Of a stretch of DNA of 64,000 nt, positions 7,764-15,264 are shown one piece after another. The first letter of the stretch is position 1, and each line of letters opens with the position of its first letter. Origin of the DNA: CAYNST01 sp964546435 (GTDB lineage: Bacteria; Pseudomonadota; Gammaproteobacteria; Pseudomonadales; Cellvibrionaceae). Both the position numbers and the translations under genes were made by a program. Where the stretch lies: assembly GCA_964546435.1 (NCBI GenBank), contig CAZJKJ010000010.1:12882-76881 (forward strand). The letters are read 5' to 3'. Below the pieces are notes generated by a model. It worked only from the letters and a program-made list of their open reading frames with translations. It ran no database searches and had not been told where the DNA came from.

Positions 7764-8009
7764 TTATGCCACCTGCAGGCGCTCAAGCGCCACCGGCAGG
7801 CTAAGAGTCAGCGGCACGCGGCTTGCGAGCTGCACGCTCAGCCCATCGTGATTGCTCCAGAGCCCATCAATCAAATCACGATCGGTCATGGATCCGCCAA
7901 AATCCCGAATCGTCTGAGCGAAAGCCCGCTCCTGGGCATCGGCGTCAGGGCAGGGCGTGCGGGCCAAAAGAGTGTTTCGAAGACTGACAATCACGAGAAA
8001 TTCTGACAT
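7764..8009 (-). CDS. unknown small protein, 81 aa
   Basis: The ATG at 8009 has GAGG six bases upstream, which decides it over the GTG two codons earlier. The product starts with a hydrophobic strand (MSEFLVIVSLRNTLL), has an acidic helix (DADAQERAFAQTIRDFG) and a C-terminal Leu-rich part (RVPLTLSLPVALERL). It looks like a small alpha/beta soluble protein and I recognise no family. It has one of the best promoters in the window, so it is likely well expressed. Confidence 0.65.
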   Translation of the reverse strand: MSEFLVIVSLRNTLLARTPCPDADAQERAFAQTIRDFGGSMTDRDLIDGLWSNHDGLSVQLASRVPLTLSLPVALERLQVA

Positions 8010-8035
8010 GAGCACCTCACCGGTTAAGTGATAAC

Positions 8036-8064
8036 ATTATATCAAATGCGCAGACCCGGGTCAA
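8036..8064 (-). promoter_or_regulatory. strong sigma70 promoter of the 81-aa gene
   Basis: TTGACC at 8064-8059, 17-base spacer ending TTTGA, TATAAT at 8041-8036. A run of ten C (ten G on the transcribed strand) lies at 8076-8085, about 11 bases upstream of the -35 box. Confidence 0.85.
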
Positions 8065-8247
8065 GCAAATATTTACCCCCCCCCCGTGCGCCTGCTCGCC
8101 GGGAATCACCGGCTGTACCGGGCTACCCCACGCGCGCGGGGCCACCCGATCAAACTCTCGCGAAGCCTATCGGGGCGCACCACTGTGACCGACATGGAAA
8201 TATATAGTGCTATAATAAGCCAATATTGAGCAGGCGGAGATCTGAAT

Positions 8248-8724
8248 TTGAACAGTGACAGTGACAGTGCCGCCCCGGCCGAGCGCCTAAGCGGGTACGA
8301 TTATCTCATGCGCCGTCGCATCGCAACCTTACAGCGCATTATTGAGCACGCTCTGAGCTCCTGTCATCTGGCCGGACACATTATCCGATCGGGCTTTCTT
8401 GGCGATTACGGGTACGAGCTTGCCGAGCGGGTGATCGGTGAGGCGCTCGATCGGGCCGGCGCCTGTCAGGCCCAGGCGGCGCAGTATGCGCTGATCATGA
8501 ACACGATTCGCCGGGTCTATCTGGTGGACAGGGCGGTGTTTCGCCGCTCGGGCCACACTCTGCGATCGCGCAGCATACCGTGCCTTAGAGTTGCCGGAGC
8601 AATGAGCGAGATCGAGGCATCAGGGATTGGCCTTCAGAGGGCTGCATGGCTTCTTGCCGAGCAATTGATTGATGGGGAGGGCCAGCAGAGGATGGATGAT
8701 GATGTGGCGCTACAGATGAGCTGA
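8248..8724 (+). CDS. unknown protein, 158 aa, TTG start
   Basis: The TTG at 8248 has GGAG eight bases upstream and no better start follows nearby. After a Ser/Asp-rich N-terminus (NSDSDSAAPAERLSG) the protein is helical with many Arg residues (YDYLMRRRIATLQRIIEHAL) and no membrane segment. A His/Cys pair (SSCHLAGHII) could bind metal but this is not a known motif. AT-rich promoter-like sequence (TATAATAAG at about 8212) lies upstream. Function unknown. Confidence 0.65.
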   Translation: MNSDSDSAAPAERLSGYDYLMRRRIATLQRIIEHALSSCHLAGHIIRSGFLGDYGYELAERVIGEALDRAGACQAQAAQYALIMNTIRRVYLVDRAVFRRSGHTLRSRSIPCLRVAGAMSEIEASGIGLQRAAWLLAEQLIDGEGQQRMDDDVALQMS

Positions 8725-8796
8725 TAAGACTCGATAGGCACAGCCGCGGTGCGTTACCGCCGCGGGGACATAAAGGCGCTTTTGGGTGTCTCTATA

Positions 8797-8825
8797 TTGC
8801 TTAAATAGATAAAATACGGTATAAT
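8797..8825 (+). promoter_or_regulatory. sigma70 promoter of the exported protein/SNase pair
   Basis: TTGCTT at 8797-8802, 17-base spacer, TATAAT at 8820-8825. The transcript would begin near 8832, which rules out the GTG at 8833 as the start of the next gene. Confidence 0.8.
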
Positions 8826-8862
8826 ATATAAAGTGATTTTCAATGCAGGGGATACTCCGGCC

Positions 8863-9423
8863 GTGCTTCGATCCACCATTTTAAAGGCAGTGATACTCTG
8901 GGGCAGCTGCGCTTTTGCGCACGCCGAGACCTCTTCGGTACAGCTAAGCGCCGCGCAGATCGAGCCAGAAATTACCCGCTTTGTCGCAAATCATCTTGCT
9001 CAGTCGCTGATCCAGGTGCAATCGGCGCTTAGCACAAAGAGCTTAATGGCGGTCGATGTGGTGCTGCTTGATACGCCGTGCCGGGTGATTCTTAATCGGC
9101 GCGAGCAAGGCTACGAGGGCGGCCGGATCATGTGCAGTGAGGAGATATCAAGCCTTGCGGCCTCCAAAGCGGCACTTGCCCGAAACCCATCCGGTGCATC
9201 AAAAGATGATGCCGAGATCATAAGCTCCGTAGTCGATGGAATCATTCACGCCAAGGCCAGTAGCGATTGCGCCAAGCGCGAGCGGCCACAGGCAGATGAG
9301 CCCGGCGGCGGGTGCGTGGCGGCAATGACCGATCAGCTGCGCCGGGTGATCTATCTGTCCTTAGCGCGTGCACTTAGCCCGCCCGAGCAGTCGATCAACC
9401 CGGTCGGCCCGCTCGCCTTTTAA
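8863..9423 (+). CDS. unknown exported protein, 186 aa
   Basis: Starts at GTG 8863 with AGGGGA ten bases upstream. Residues 1-22 (LRSTILKAVILWGSCAFAHA) form a signal peptide with a likely cut after AHA. The mature protein holds Cys residues at four places (PCRVIL, IMCSEE, SDCAKRE, GGCVAAM), probably two disulphides, and ends in a helix. It is 26 bases upstream of the exported SNase-type nuclease, so the two are probably cotranscribed and may be a nuclease and its partner or inhibitor; that pairing is inference. No family recognised. Confidence 0.7.
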   Translation: MLRSTILKAVILWGSCAFAHAETSSVQLSAAQIEPEITRFVANHLAQSLIQVQSALSTKSLMAVDVVLLDTPCRVILNRREQGYEGGRIMCSEEISSLAASKAALARNPSGASKDDAEIISSVVDGIIHAKASSDCAKRERPQADEPGGGCVAAMTDQLRRVIYLSLARALSPPEQSINPVGPLAF

Positions 9424-9449
9424 GCTCACACAAACCCCCGGAGGGGCGT

Positions 9450-9998
9450 ATGGCTGGAAAAATCGCAGTGTTATGGGCGTGTCTTTTAGCGCTCGGGCTT
9501 TCAAGCGCCGCCCAGGCGGCCCCCCAGGCACAAAAGTTCAACATCCAGGGTAGCGGTACGGTTACGCGGGTGATCGACGGGGATACGCTTGTGCTCAAGG
9601 TGCGCGAGCGCGCGGTATTTAATCGCTTTATCTCTCATGCGGGCACCCGCCAGCAGCAGCGCCACCTCGATGCGGGCGGGCAGCTGATACGGGTGCGTAT
9701 TGCCAATATCAATACTGCCGAGTCGGTGCATCCGGATAAAAAGAAGAACACCACCTTTGGCCAGCAGGCAGGTGAGTTCCTAAAGTCCATTGCGCAGGAT
9801 CGCTCGGTTGGGTTCTGGTGCTGGGATTTTGGCTACTACGGCCGGCTAATCTGCTCGGTGAGTGTTGGTCGCAAAGACATCGGGCTGACAATGATCCAGA
9901 ACGGCTACAGTGACTACATCGTCAGATACGGCGAGCATCCAGAGCCGGTGCTGGGCGCAAAGTACCATCAGGCGGCCGTGCAGCGCTGGCGCAAATGA
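9450..9998 (+). CDS. exported SNase-type (thermonuclease-like) nuclease, 182 aa
   Basis: ATG at 9450 with GGAGG eight bases upstream. Residues 1-23 are a signal peptide (LLALGLSSAAQA). The rest follows the staphylococcal nuclease fold: GTVTRVIDGDTLVLKV (first strand pair and catalytic Asp), LIRVRIANINTAES (Arg and substrate loop), FGQQAGEFLKSI, then WDFGYYGRLICSVSVGRKDIGLTMIQNGYS, where the second Arg (GRLIC) and the glycine-tyrosine end of the domain are seen in order. Insertion of about 20 residues after LKVRERAVF is unusual. It is the second exported nuclease in this 4 kb; together they could degrade DNA in the periplasm or outside. Confidence 0.85.
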   Translation: MAGKIAVLWACLLALGLSSAAQAAPQAQKFNIQGSGTVTRVIDGDTLVLKVRERAVFNRFISHAGTRQQQRHLDAGGQLIRVRIANINTAESVHPDKKKNTTFGQQAGEFLKSIAQDRSVGFWCWDFGYYGRLICSVSVGRKDIGLTMIQNGYSDYIVRYGEHPEPVLGAKYHQAAVQRWRK

Positions 9999-10097
9999 GG
10001 CCACCCTCGCAATAGGCTCAGGACTGTTCACCAATAACATATAATATATTGAATATTTATGCGGTCGCGCCTGCCCTTTAAGGAAATATGCCACTTC

Positions 10098-10601
10098 ATG
10101 ATCATCAAAAACCAGTACGGCATCATCGAATTTGATTTCAAGCACGATCTTAATGCCGAAGAGAGTGATGAGGCGTACTTGCCGGAGTATTACAAGGACC
10201 GGGTGATGGAGCTTAAGATGGTGAGATCGGCCCGGCCCGGTGGCGGCGGCCACCTTATGCGGCAATTTCTGGGTGCCCCGGAGGTTAAATCTGCGGGGCT
10301 TATTTTCCTCGATTGCTGCCCGCTATTTATGGACGGCAAAGAAGACAAAACCCTGCAGCGGCTGCATGACTTTTACGCGCAGTTTGGATTTTCTGGAGTG
10401 AGCAGTGACGGGAACAGTCGACTTTGGCGTGTTCAGGCCCTGCCAGTATCGGTAAAACAATGCTTTGCCGGTGGCTTTCGGCCGCAAAACGATCTGCACC
10501 GAGTATTGTTACGGGCAATAAGGCCTGACTTGCCCGCTATTGGCCGGGACTATTCTTGCGCACACATCCTTGATGCTGATCTTCGCGCAGACGGACCATA
10601 G
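10098..10601 (+). CDS. GNAT-like acetyltransferase, about 167 aa
   Basis: Predicted acyl-CoA-dependent acetyltransferase. The pattern ARPGGGGHLMRQFLGA (the acyl-CoA binding R-x-x-G-x-G loop and helix), a strand GLIFLDCCP, then LQRLHDFYAQFGFSG and RLW follow the GNAT order of motifs A and B. The substrate is unknown. The start is uncertain: the ATG at 10098 gives a clean N-terminus but its AAGGA is 14 bases upstream; an ATG at 10059 in the same frame lies only a few bases from the predicted transcript start (TATAAT at 10039). It ends 57 bases before the convergent SLOG-macro gene. Confidence 0.6.
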   Translation: MIIKNQYGIIEFDFKHDLNAEESDEAYLPEYYKDRVMELKMVRSARPGGGGHLMRQFLGAPEVKSAGLIFLDCCPLFMDGKEDKTLQRLHDFYAQFGFSGVSSDGNSRLWRVQALPVSVKQCFAGGFRPQNDLHRVLLRAIRPDLPAIGRDYSCAHILDADLRADGP

Positions 10602-10658
10602 CTCTGGCGCGGATCAATGAGCCGCAGCACATGCCTGCGCGGGGCACTTGCCGCGGCG

Positions 10659-11918
10659 TTAAAAGTCAAATCCCTGTTGCGTGCGCTCAAGCTCCCTGGA
10701 GCCTTCGGGTCGATCATCGTGGCGCCCGCTGGGGGCGGGGCAGCAGATGGGGGTGCGCTCACAGGAGGGCGCTCCCTGGGTAAAGAGCGTTGGGCGATGG
10801 CTCATCGCGCAGGTGGCCCGCTCGATGATGCGGCTGATCGTGGACCAGGGCCCATTGGCATTTCCCGCACCGATCATGGGAAGGCCGATGCGCTTATCGT
10901 GAAAATCCCGCGCAATCGCCGTAAAGACTTCCCTTATTGCCTTAAAGTCCGCGTGCACATGAAGCGGATCAGTGCCGTAGCGAAACTGTGTGTAGGCATT
11001 GACGATTGTAACGGTGCGACCGCTATCAAGTGTGACATCCGCGCGCGAATAGGTGCCGAGCTTCGCCTTTAGTCCACCGGGGGTTGCCCGATCGGCTGTG
11101 AGCGCCTGGGGGAATTGATCCGCTATGGCCCGGGCAATGCCGCGGCCCATGGTGTGAAAGCAGTTACACCCGTGCACCAGCACATCAATCTCACCACCCA
11201 TAAGGGCTGCCAGCGCATCGCGCTCAAGGCGAGCACCGCTCCAGCCGGGGCTTGCAACAAAGCGATCAAGCATGGCGCGCGCACCCCCAGAGGTACGCTC
11301 CAGGCGCTCAAGGGTAGTCTCGCAGTAGCGCTCCAGGCGCTGCCGGTGCTCGGGCTTTCGCGTGTTAAACACCGCAACGTTAAACGCCGAGGCGATGCGA
11401 ATGGCCTGTCCGGTACCGCCCGATTTGCGCGAGGTCTGCTCAGCGGTGGTGGCCGCATCGGGCGTCTCACAGATAACGAAGTTTACCGGTGAGCGCAGAT
11501 CATCCCCGAGCACCTGGTGGGCGTTGCGGCTCATCAGCTTTCTTTCGGCCTGTGACAGGAGGGCCCAGGACGGGTGGTGTTGGCGGGACAGCCGCTGGGC
11601 GGCGCTAAGATCGAGCGCGACACAGGCAGGTGAGTCCTCACGGTGATTAAATCCCGGCCACGGCAGGTAGATGCGCTTAAGTGTGTGCGCCGGGACCTTC
11701 AGCAGCAGGATCTGCTCGATATACTGTTTCGCAAGATCCGCACCCGCCTCAAAGGCGGTATCGGCGCCATCGGCGCCACCGGAGCGCAGGCGGTACCCAT
11801 CAAGCGCCAGGCAGAAGGCAATTTTAATGTGCAGCTTCTCGCTCACCGCGGGCAGCGCACGCGAGCCAATCCCTGCGTAGGTGCGCTCGTTGCCAGCAAA
11901 ATTCTCATTTGAGCTCAT
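10659..11918 (-). CDS. SLOG domain-macro domain fusion protein, 419 aa
   Basis: Two nucleotide-binding modules in one chain. Residues about 12-195 match the YspA/YpsA-related SLOG family: TYAGIGSRALP, LRSGGADGADTAFEAGA (glycine-rich nucleotide loop), GTGQAIRIA near its end. Residues about 240-375 are a macro domain: DVLVHGCNCFHTMGRGIARAI (ADP-ribose binding Asn and glycine loop), LGTYSRADV, TIVNAYTQF, and GLPMIGAGNANGPW (phosphate loop). Macro domains bind or hydrolyse ADP-ribose conjugates; SLOG domains bind nucleotides or their derivatives. The last 45 residues are disordered and Pro/Arg-rich. The ATG at 11918 has no binding site. I infer a sensor or eraser of ADP-ribosylation linked to the transferase-like genes nearby. 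Confidence 0.8.
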   Translation of the reverse strand: MSSNENFAGNERTYAGIGSRALPAVSEKLHIKIAFCLALDGYRLRSGGADGADTAFEAGADLAKQYIEQILLLKVPAHTLKRIYLPWPGFNHREDSPACVALDLSAAQRLSRQHHPSWALLSQAERKLMSRNAHQVLGDDLRSPVNFVICETPDAATTAEQTSRKSGGTGQAIRIASAFNVAVFNTRKPEHRQRLERYCETTLERLERTSGGARAMLDRFVASPGWSGARLERDALAALMGGEIDVLVHGCNCFHTMGRGIARAIADQFPQALTADRATPGGLKAKLGTYSRADVTLDSGRTVTIVNAYTQFRYGTDPLHVHADFKAIREVFTAIARDFHDKRIGLPMIGAGNANGPWSTISRIIERATCAMSHRPTLFTQGAPSCERTPICCPAPSGRHDDRPEGSRELERTQQGFDF

Positions 11919-11955
11919 GGGGGTGTCGCTTTAAAAAAAGTGTGCTTATATTGAT

Positions 11956-11985
11956 AGTATAGCGTAAATAAATAATGCGGTCGAA
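11956..11985 (-). promoter_or_regulatory. promoter of the SLOG-macro gene
   Basis: TTCGAC at 11985-11980, 18-base spacer, TATACT at 11961-11956. The segment ACGCTATACTAT recurs upstream of the PcfJ-like gene at about 42870. Confidence 0.6.
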
Positions 11986-12206
11986 CGCCGTGCGCCGCCG
12001 CGCATGGGGTGTTGCCAGTGGTTATTTATTGCACTTTAGATCCTCTTAGCGTCAGGCCGCACCGTAAGTATTAATGAGATCCGCGTAACCCCTCGCCCAA
12101 TCGGGCGGGGATACAGGCAGGTAGCGCCAGGTGATCGACCGATTGTCGTATCAGGGATCGAAAGTCATGCCTGGCTTCGCACCCCCATATATTTAGTGCT
12201 AAAGTA

Positions 12207-12222
12207 TATTGAGAACTCAATA
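12207..12222. promoter_or_regulatory. palindromic operator candidate
   Basis: TATTGAGAACTCAATA is its own reverse complement over 16 bases and lies 24 bases before the ATG at 12246, just upstream of a TTATAC -10-like box. It is the size of a dimeric repressor site. Confidence 0.5.
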
Positions 12223-12245
12223 GCATTATACGCACGGTTATCCTT

Positions 12246-12824
12246 ATGATACGGATCAAGATTAAACTGCCGAAAAAGGCCGAGCACGGCCTTAGCGATT
12301 CTTCTGTGACGCTCTCGCTAAGCCCGCAGCACGCCGCGGGCGAGCACTACGCCGCGCAGCTTGAGGGCGAAATCGCGCGGGTTCTGGCCCCAGCCATTAC
12401 AAGGGGCATCCACTACGAGCGCTTTAGCGTTTCGCGCAGCGACGCCCCTGACCCCAGGCAGTGGCAGGATCTGGTGCGCGGCGCGATGGTGACCGCGCAC
12501 AAGCGAAGAAGCGAGGCAATGATCGATTGTGTCGGGTTTCACCTGGTTCGCGGCTACGTCTGGCAGGCAATGATCGAGGCAATAGATGCGCAGGGGCTCT
12601 ACCCGGATACCGCCTGGCAGGCGATCGAGCAGCAGCGCGGCGCGGACTACGCCGAGCGCATCGCCCAGAGTATCAGCGCCGCACTGGATGAGGCGGGGCT
12701 TGACGCCGAGGCGATCCTTACCGATCTGTCACAGGAGCCTGCTCGGTTGATTCGCCGCTGCGCCGAGCGCACACTGGCCGAGGCGTGCAGGCTCGATGTG
12801 CTGGATCTGATTGGCTACCCCTGA
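12246..12824 (+). CDS. unknown helical protein, 192 aa
   Basis: ATG at 12246. The N-terminal part is short and basic (MIRIKIKLPKKAEHG) followed by alternating charged and hydrophobic residues typical of amphipathic helices (VWQAMIEAIDAQGLY, YAERIAQSISAALDEAGL). A Cys/His pair (IDCVGFHLVRGY) is present. Soluble, no known motif. Behind a palindromic operator candidate, so its expression is probably controlled. It is followed by about 120 bases without a gene and then the regulator operon on the other strand. Confidence 0.65.
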   Translation: MIRIKIKLPKKAEHGLSDSSVTLSLSPQHAAGEHYAAQLEGEIARVLAPAITRGIHYERFSVSRSDAPDPRQWQDLVRGAMVTAHKRRSEAMIDCVGFHLVRGYVWQAMIEAIDAQGLYPDTAWQAIEQQRGADYAERIAQSISAALDEAGLDAEAILTDLSQEPARLIRRCAERTLAEACRLDVLDLIGYP

Positions 12825-12942
12825 CATCACCAGGACGTACATCCCCTGGGCAGAGCTTTCAGGCTGGTAGCTGCCGGCCGGAATTTCCCGATCGCACTTC
12901 CCGCCGGCGCGCAGCCCGAGCCCGCGCTTAAGGCGCTGCCAG

Positions 12943-13269
12943 TCAGCTTGGCATCAGATGCATGATTTTACTGATATTGCCGTAAATGGCAGCAAGCAGC
13001 AGTAACTGGCGCAACGAGATCTCGCCACTTTGCTCAAAGTGCCGAAGCGTCGGCTCGGCTACCCCGGTAAGCTCGGAGGCACGGGCGCGCGAGTGACCGC
13101 GAGATTCCCGGATCGCGCGGAATCTTTGGGCAAGCTTTAGCTGGGTTGCCCGGTGGGGCGTATCCTTAACCGCGTTCATCGATTTGATGATCGGCGCATC
13201 GGCAAGCGCTTTGGCAGCCGGTTGCTTTATCCGGGGGCTCTTTGCGGAGGGTTTATCTGCAGCGCTCAT
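12943..13269 (-). CDS. Cro/CI-type helix-turn-helix regulator, 108 aa
   Basis: DNA-binding regulator. Residues 45-100 form the helix-turn-helix: LAQRFRAIRESRGHSRARASELTG (helices 1-3, with ASELTGVAEPTLRHFE as the recognition unit) and ISLRQLLLLAAIYG. The first 40 residues are Lys/Pro-rich and probably disordered. Its ATG overlaps the stop codon of the upstream gene (13266-13269, ATGA), so the two are translationally coupled. It resembles the HipB-like or ant(i)toxin group but no HipA-like gene is present here. A possible regulator of the palindromic sites nearby; that link is a guess. Confidence 0.75.
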   Translation of the reverse strand: MSAADKPSAKSPRIKQPAAKALADAPIIKSMNAVKDTPHRATQLKLAQRFRAIRESRGHSRARASELTGVAEPTLRHFEQSGEISLRQLLLLAAIYGNISKIMHLMPS

Positions 13270-13484
13270 AAGGCTCTCATGCGATTGATCGTGAAAATAC
13301 CTGCGCGCAAATCGATACCGCCTGCGCGCCCCAAAGTGTGGATGTACTCAGCCCCGGGAGCTCTTAGCTTCTGAGGTGCGATGGTATCAGCTATCTGGAT
13401 GTTCATATTGGCTCCAAAATCTGCATCATCTTGTTTAAGTGTTAGGATGAGAACCTGTCCCGCAAAAAGCACAAGCGCGCTCAT
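13266..13484 (-). CDS. unknown 72-aa protein coupled to the regulator
   Basis: ATG at 13484, no clear binding site, behind a consensus promoter. The product begins with a hydrophobic strand (MSALVLFAGQVLILTL), then polar segments (KQDDADFGANMNIQIADT, IHTLGRAGGIDLRAG). Its stop TGA overlaps the ATG of the regulator by four bases. With that coupling it may be a partner or ligand-sensing subunit of the regulator; no family is recognised. Confidence 0.55.
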   Translation of the reverse strand: MSALVLFAGQVLILTLKQDDADFGANMNIQIADTIAPQKLRAPGAEYIHTLGRAGGIDLRAGIFTINRMRAL

Positions 13485-13530
13485 ATCTGGCGGCGTGTAT
13501 GGTGCGGTTGCGCATCCCTATATTGATAAG

Positions 13531-13559
13531 AATATATCAAATTATACCGACCCCGTCAA
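13531..13559 (-). promoter_or_regulatory. sigma70 promoter of the regulator operon
   Basis: TTGACG at 13559-13554, 17-base spacer ending TTTGA, TATATT at 13536-13531. The -35 box lies inside the 3' end of the preceding gene (13542-14438). Confidence 0.75.
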
Positions 13560-14438
13560 GGCTTTCGATAAGCCCCGGGCACGGCAGGGCCGTCCGGGGC
13601 GCGCGCCGCTGCGGCTTTTGCCTGTGCGCATAAGAAAAAGCCCGCCGAGCACCATAAGCAAGGAGCACACAAGGCGGCCACCGGAGGAGCCCTGGGTCTT
13701 GCCGGGGCCGGGCGCACCTGCCCCCATCACCCAGGCGGTAGAGTGCGAAAAGCGCCTGTCCGTGGCAGGATCAAATCGAGCATGATGCGCATGCGGGGCA
13801 AGCTGATAGCTTGCGATCAGTTCGGCCGCGATCTGAGCGGCATCGCTAAAGGATTCAGGCGGGCCGGCCCAGTGGATTTCGGTAAGGCCGTAGCGATTAA
13901 GCCGCAGCACCTTCACCTGGGCGAGCGTTCGATCCGGGCCGATGCGCCAGAGCTCGGCCCAGCTTACGATCGTGCCGGTGTGATCGATAAGCGGTGTCTG
14001 CAGCCATGCGCTAAATTCTACCTGCCTCGCACCGGGCTTGCTCTGTCGATGGCGCTCTTTGGGCCGAATCGAGGCTGCGCCAATCGCCCGGTGAAAATCC
14101 TTGATATCAATATAACCAATCCGGTGCTCATAGTAAGTCACCTGGGCGAGTTTTTGCCTGCCGCCTACCCGCACCACAAGCGCGAGCGGAGCCCGGTGCG
14201 CACCGGCAGAGACGAGCTGTAAGTACCGCCCGGCAGCCGGGGCGCTCAAAAGCGCATCGTGCCGATCAACACCGAGGGTTGATTCATTAACAAGCTCGAT
14301 CCGCCCCTGCCGCGCGTACTGCCAGGGCAGGCTCACAATGCGATCAAGTGCGCCGCTGCCATGCCCGGCGCTCACCGAGACGCTTAGGCTCGCAAGCGCA
14401 AGAGCCACAAGCAGCCGCGCGGGTCCTGGAATGATCAT
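13542..14438 (-). CDS. exported, C-terminally anchored membrane protein, 298 aa
   Basis: I start at the ATG at 14438: from there residues 1-24 form a clear signal peptide (LLVALALASLSVSVSAG). A 230-residue outer domain follows with many Tyr and Arg (YYEHRIGYIDIKDFHRAIG, LQTPLIDHTGTIVSW, GLTEIHWAGPP). Near the C-terminus a single membrane helix (LVCSLLMVLGGLFLMRTG) is followed by a basic cytoplasmic tail, giving type I topology. Such an architecture (outer domain, one helix, Arg-rich stop) is common in cell-envelope proteins; function unknown. An earlier start at 14537 would overlap the divergent promoter. Confidence 0.7.
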   Translation of the reverse strand: MIIPGPARLLVALALASLSVSVSAGHGSGALDRIVSLPWQYARQGRIELVNESTLGVDRHDALLSAPAAGRYLQLVSAGAHRAPLALVVRVGGRQKLAQVTYYEHRIGYIDIKDFHRAIGAASIRPKERHRQSKPGARQVEFSAWLQTPLIDHTGTIVSWAELWRIGPDRTLAQVKVLRLNRYGLTEIHWAGPPESFSDAAQIAAELIASYQLAPHAHHARFDPATDRRFSHSTAWVMGAGAPGPGKTQGSSGGRLVCSLLMVLGGLFLMRTGKSRSGARPGRPCRARGLSKALTGSV

Positions 14439-14546
14439 CTGCGCATTCAGCCTTGGGATCTGTGATCGGATGATGATAGTGAATGGGCGCCGGGCTGCCA
14501 AATATTGAGTGCCCCCGATAAGGCTTCTGTCAGACATTGGGCGTCA

Positions 14547-14575
14547 TTGCCATAGATTATAAAATGCAGTATATT
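14547..14575 (+). promoter_or_regulatory. sigma70 promoter of the 163-aa gene
   Basis: TTGCCA at 14547-14552, 17-base spacer, TATATT at 14570-14575, 28 bases before the ATG at 14604. Confidence 0.75.
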
Positions 14576-14603
14576 ATAGAGAAACAATCCGACTGGTCGA
14601 TCC

Positions 14604-15095
14604 ATGGCAGATAATATCGAGACGCACTTTAGTAACGCGGTCTTCAACACGGTTTTGCTCATAGCAAGCAACCAGCCCATGGTGCTGCGTGCGATGGAGT
14701 GCTCAGCGAGCAAGCAAGCGTTAGTCGAGATGGTTAAGGGGCTTGCGGGTGAGTCTGCGCGTAAAATGGCCGAGCGGATCGCCAAAGACAACTACGCCGA
14801 TGCGGATGTCGAGAACGCGACCGAGTCGATTGAGCGTGACCTGGATTATTTTCAGGAGGAGATTGCGCTGCGCTCGCTCGATATCTACGAGTTTTACCAC
14901 ACCCACAGGACCCACCCGCACCTGGTGGTGCGCGAGCGCAAGGCCAAGGAGCAGCACCTTCATCAATTAACCGTTCAGTTTGCCCTGCTTGCGGCCAAGA
15001 GCGATGAGGATCTCCCATCGGGGTTTTCGGCGATATGTGCCCGGGTCTATCTTGATACCGCGGTAGAGGACCGGTTCATTGTGCTCAAAGTCTGA
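14604..15095 (+). CDS. unknown helical protein, 163 aa
   Basis: ATG at 14604. Entirely helical and soluble: an N-terminal hydrophobic helix (VFNTVLLIASNQPMVL), charged helices (KALVEMVKGLAGESARKMAERIA-type), and a His-rich helix (EFYHTHRTHPHLVVRERKAKEQHLHQL) that could bind metal or nucleic acid. No family recognised. It ends at a strong bidirectional terminator shared with the convergent gene at 15265. Confidence 0.65.
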   Translation: MADNIETHFSNAVFNTVLLIASNQPMVLRAMECSASKQALVEMVKGLAGESARKMAERIAKDNYADADVENATESIERDLDYFQEEIALRSLDIYEFYHTHRTHPHLVVRERKAKEQHLHQLTVQFALLAAKSDEDLPSGFSAICARVYLDTAVEDRFIVLKV

Positions 15096-15197
15096 GCGCG
15101 TTGATGGAGATGGCTTGAGTCGACCAGAAATGGTAAAACGAAAATTAAATGCGCTAGCACGGCACATTCCCGGCTAACACGGGCTTCCGGGCCAGGT

Positions 15198-15234
15198 AAA
15201 AATGCCATGAGGCCTTTCGGCCCATGGCATTTTT
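15198..15234. terminator. bidirectional rho-independent terminator
   Basis: AAAAATGCCATG (15198-15209) pairs perfectly with CATGGCATTTTT (15223-15234); the inner GGCC pair extends the stem. A/U tracts flank both sides, so it serves the plus gene ending at 15095 and the minus gene ending at 15265. Confidence 0.9.
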
Positions 15235-15264
15235 ATTCCCCTTCGCGGGCGGGGGTGCCCGCAA

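Larger units (their letters stand above)
11919..12245. other. intergenic region with divergent promoters and two palindromes
   Basis: This 327-base gap holds the promoter of the SLOG-macro gene (11956-11985) at its left and, at its right, TTTAGTGCTAAA (12192-12203) and a perfect 16-base palindrome TATTGAGAACTCAATA (12207-12222) before the gene at 12246. I see no gene in it. Confidence 0.6.
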
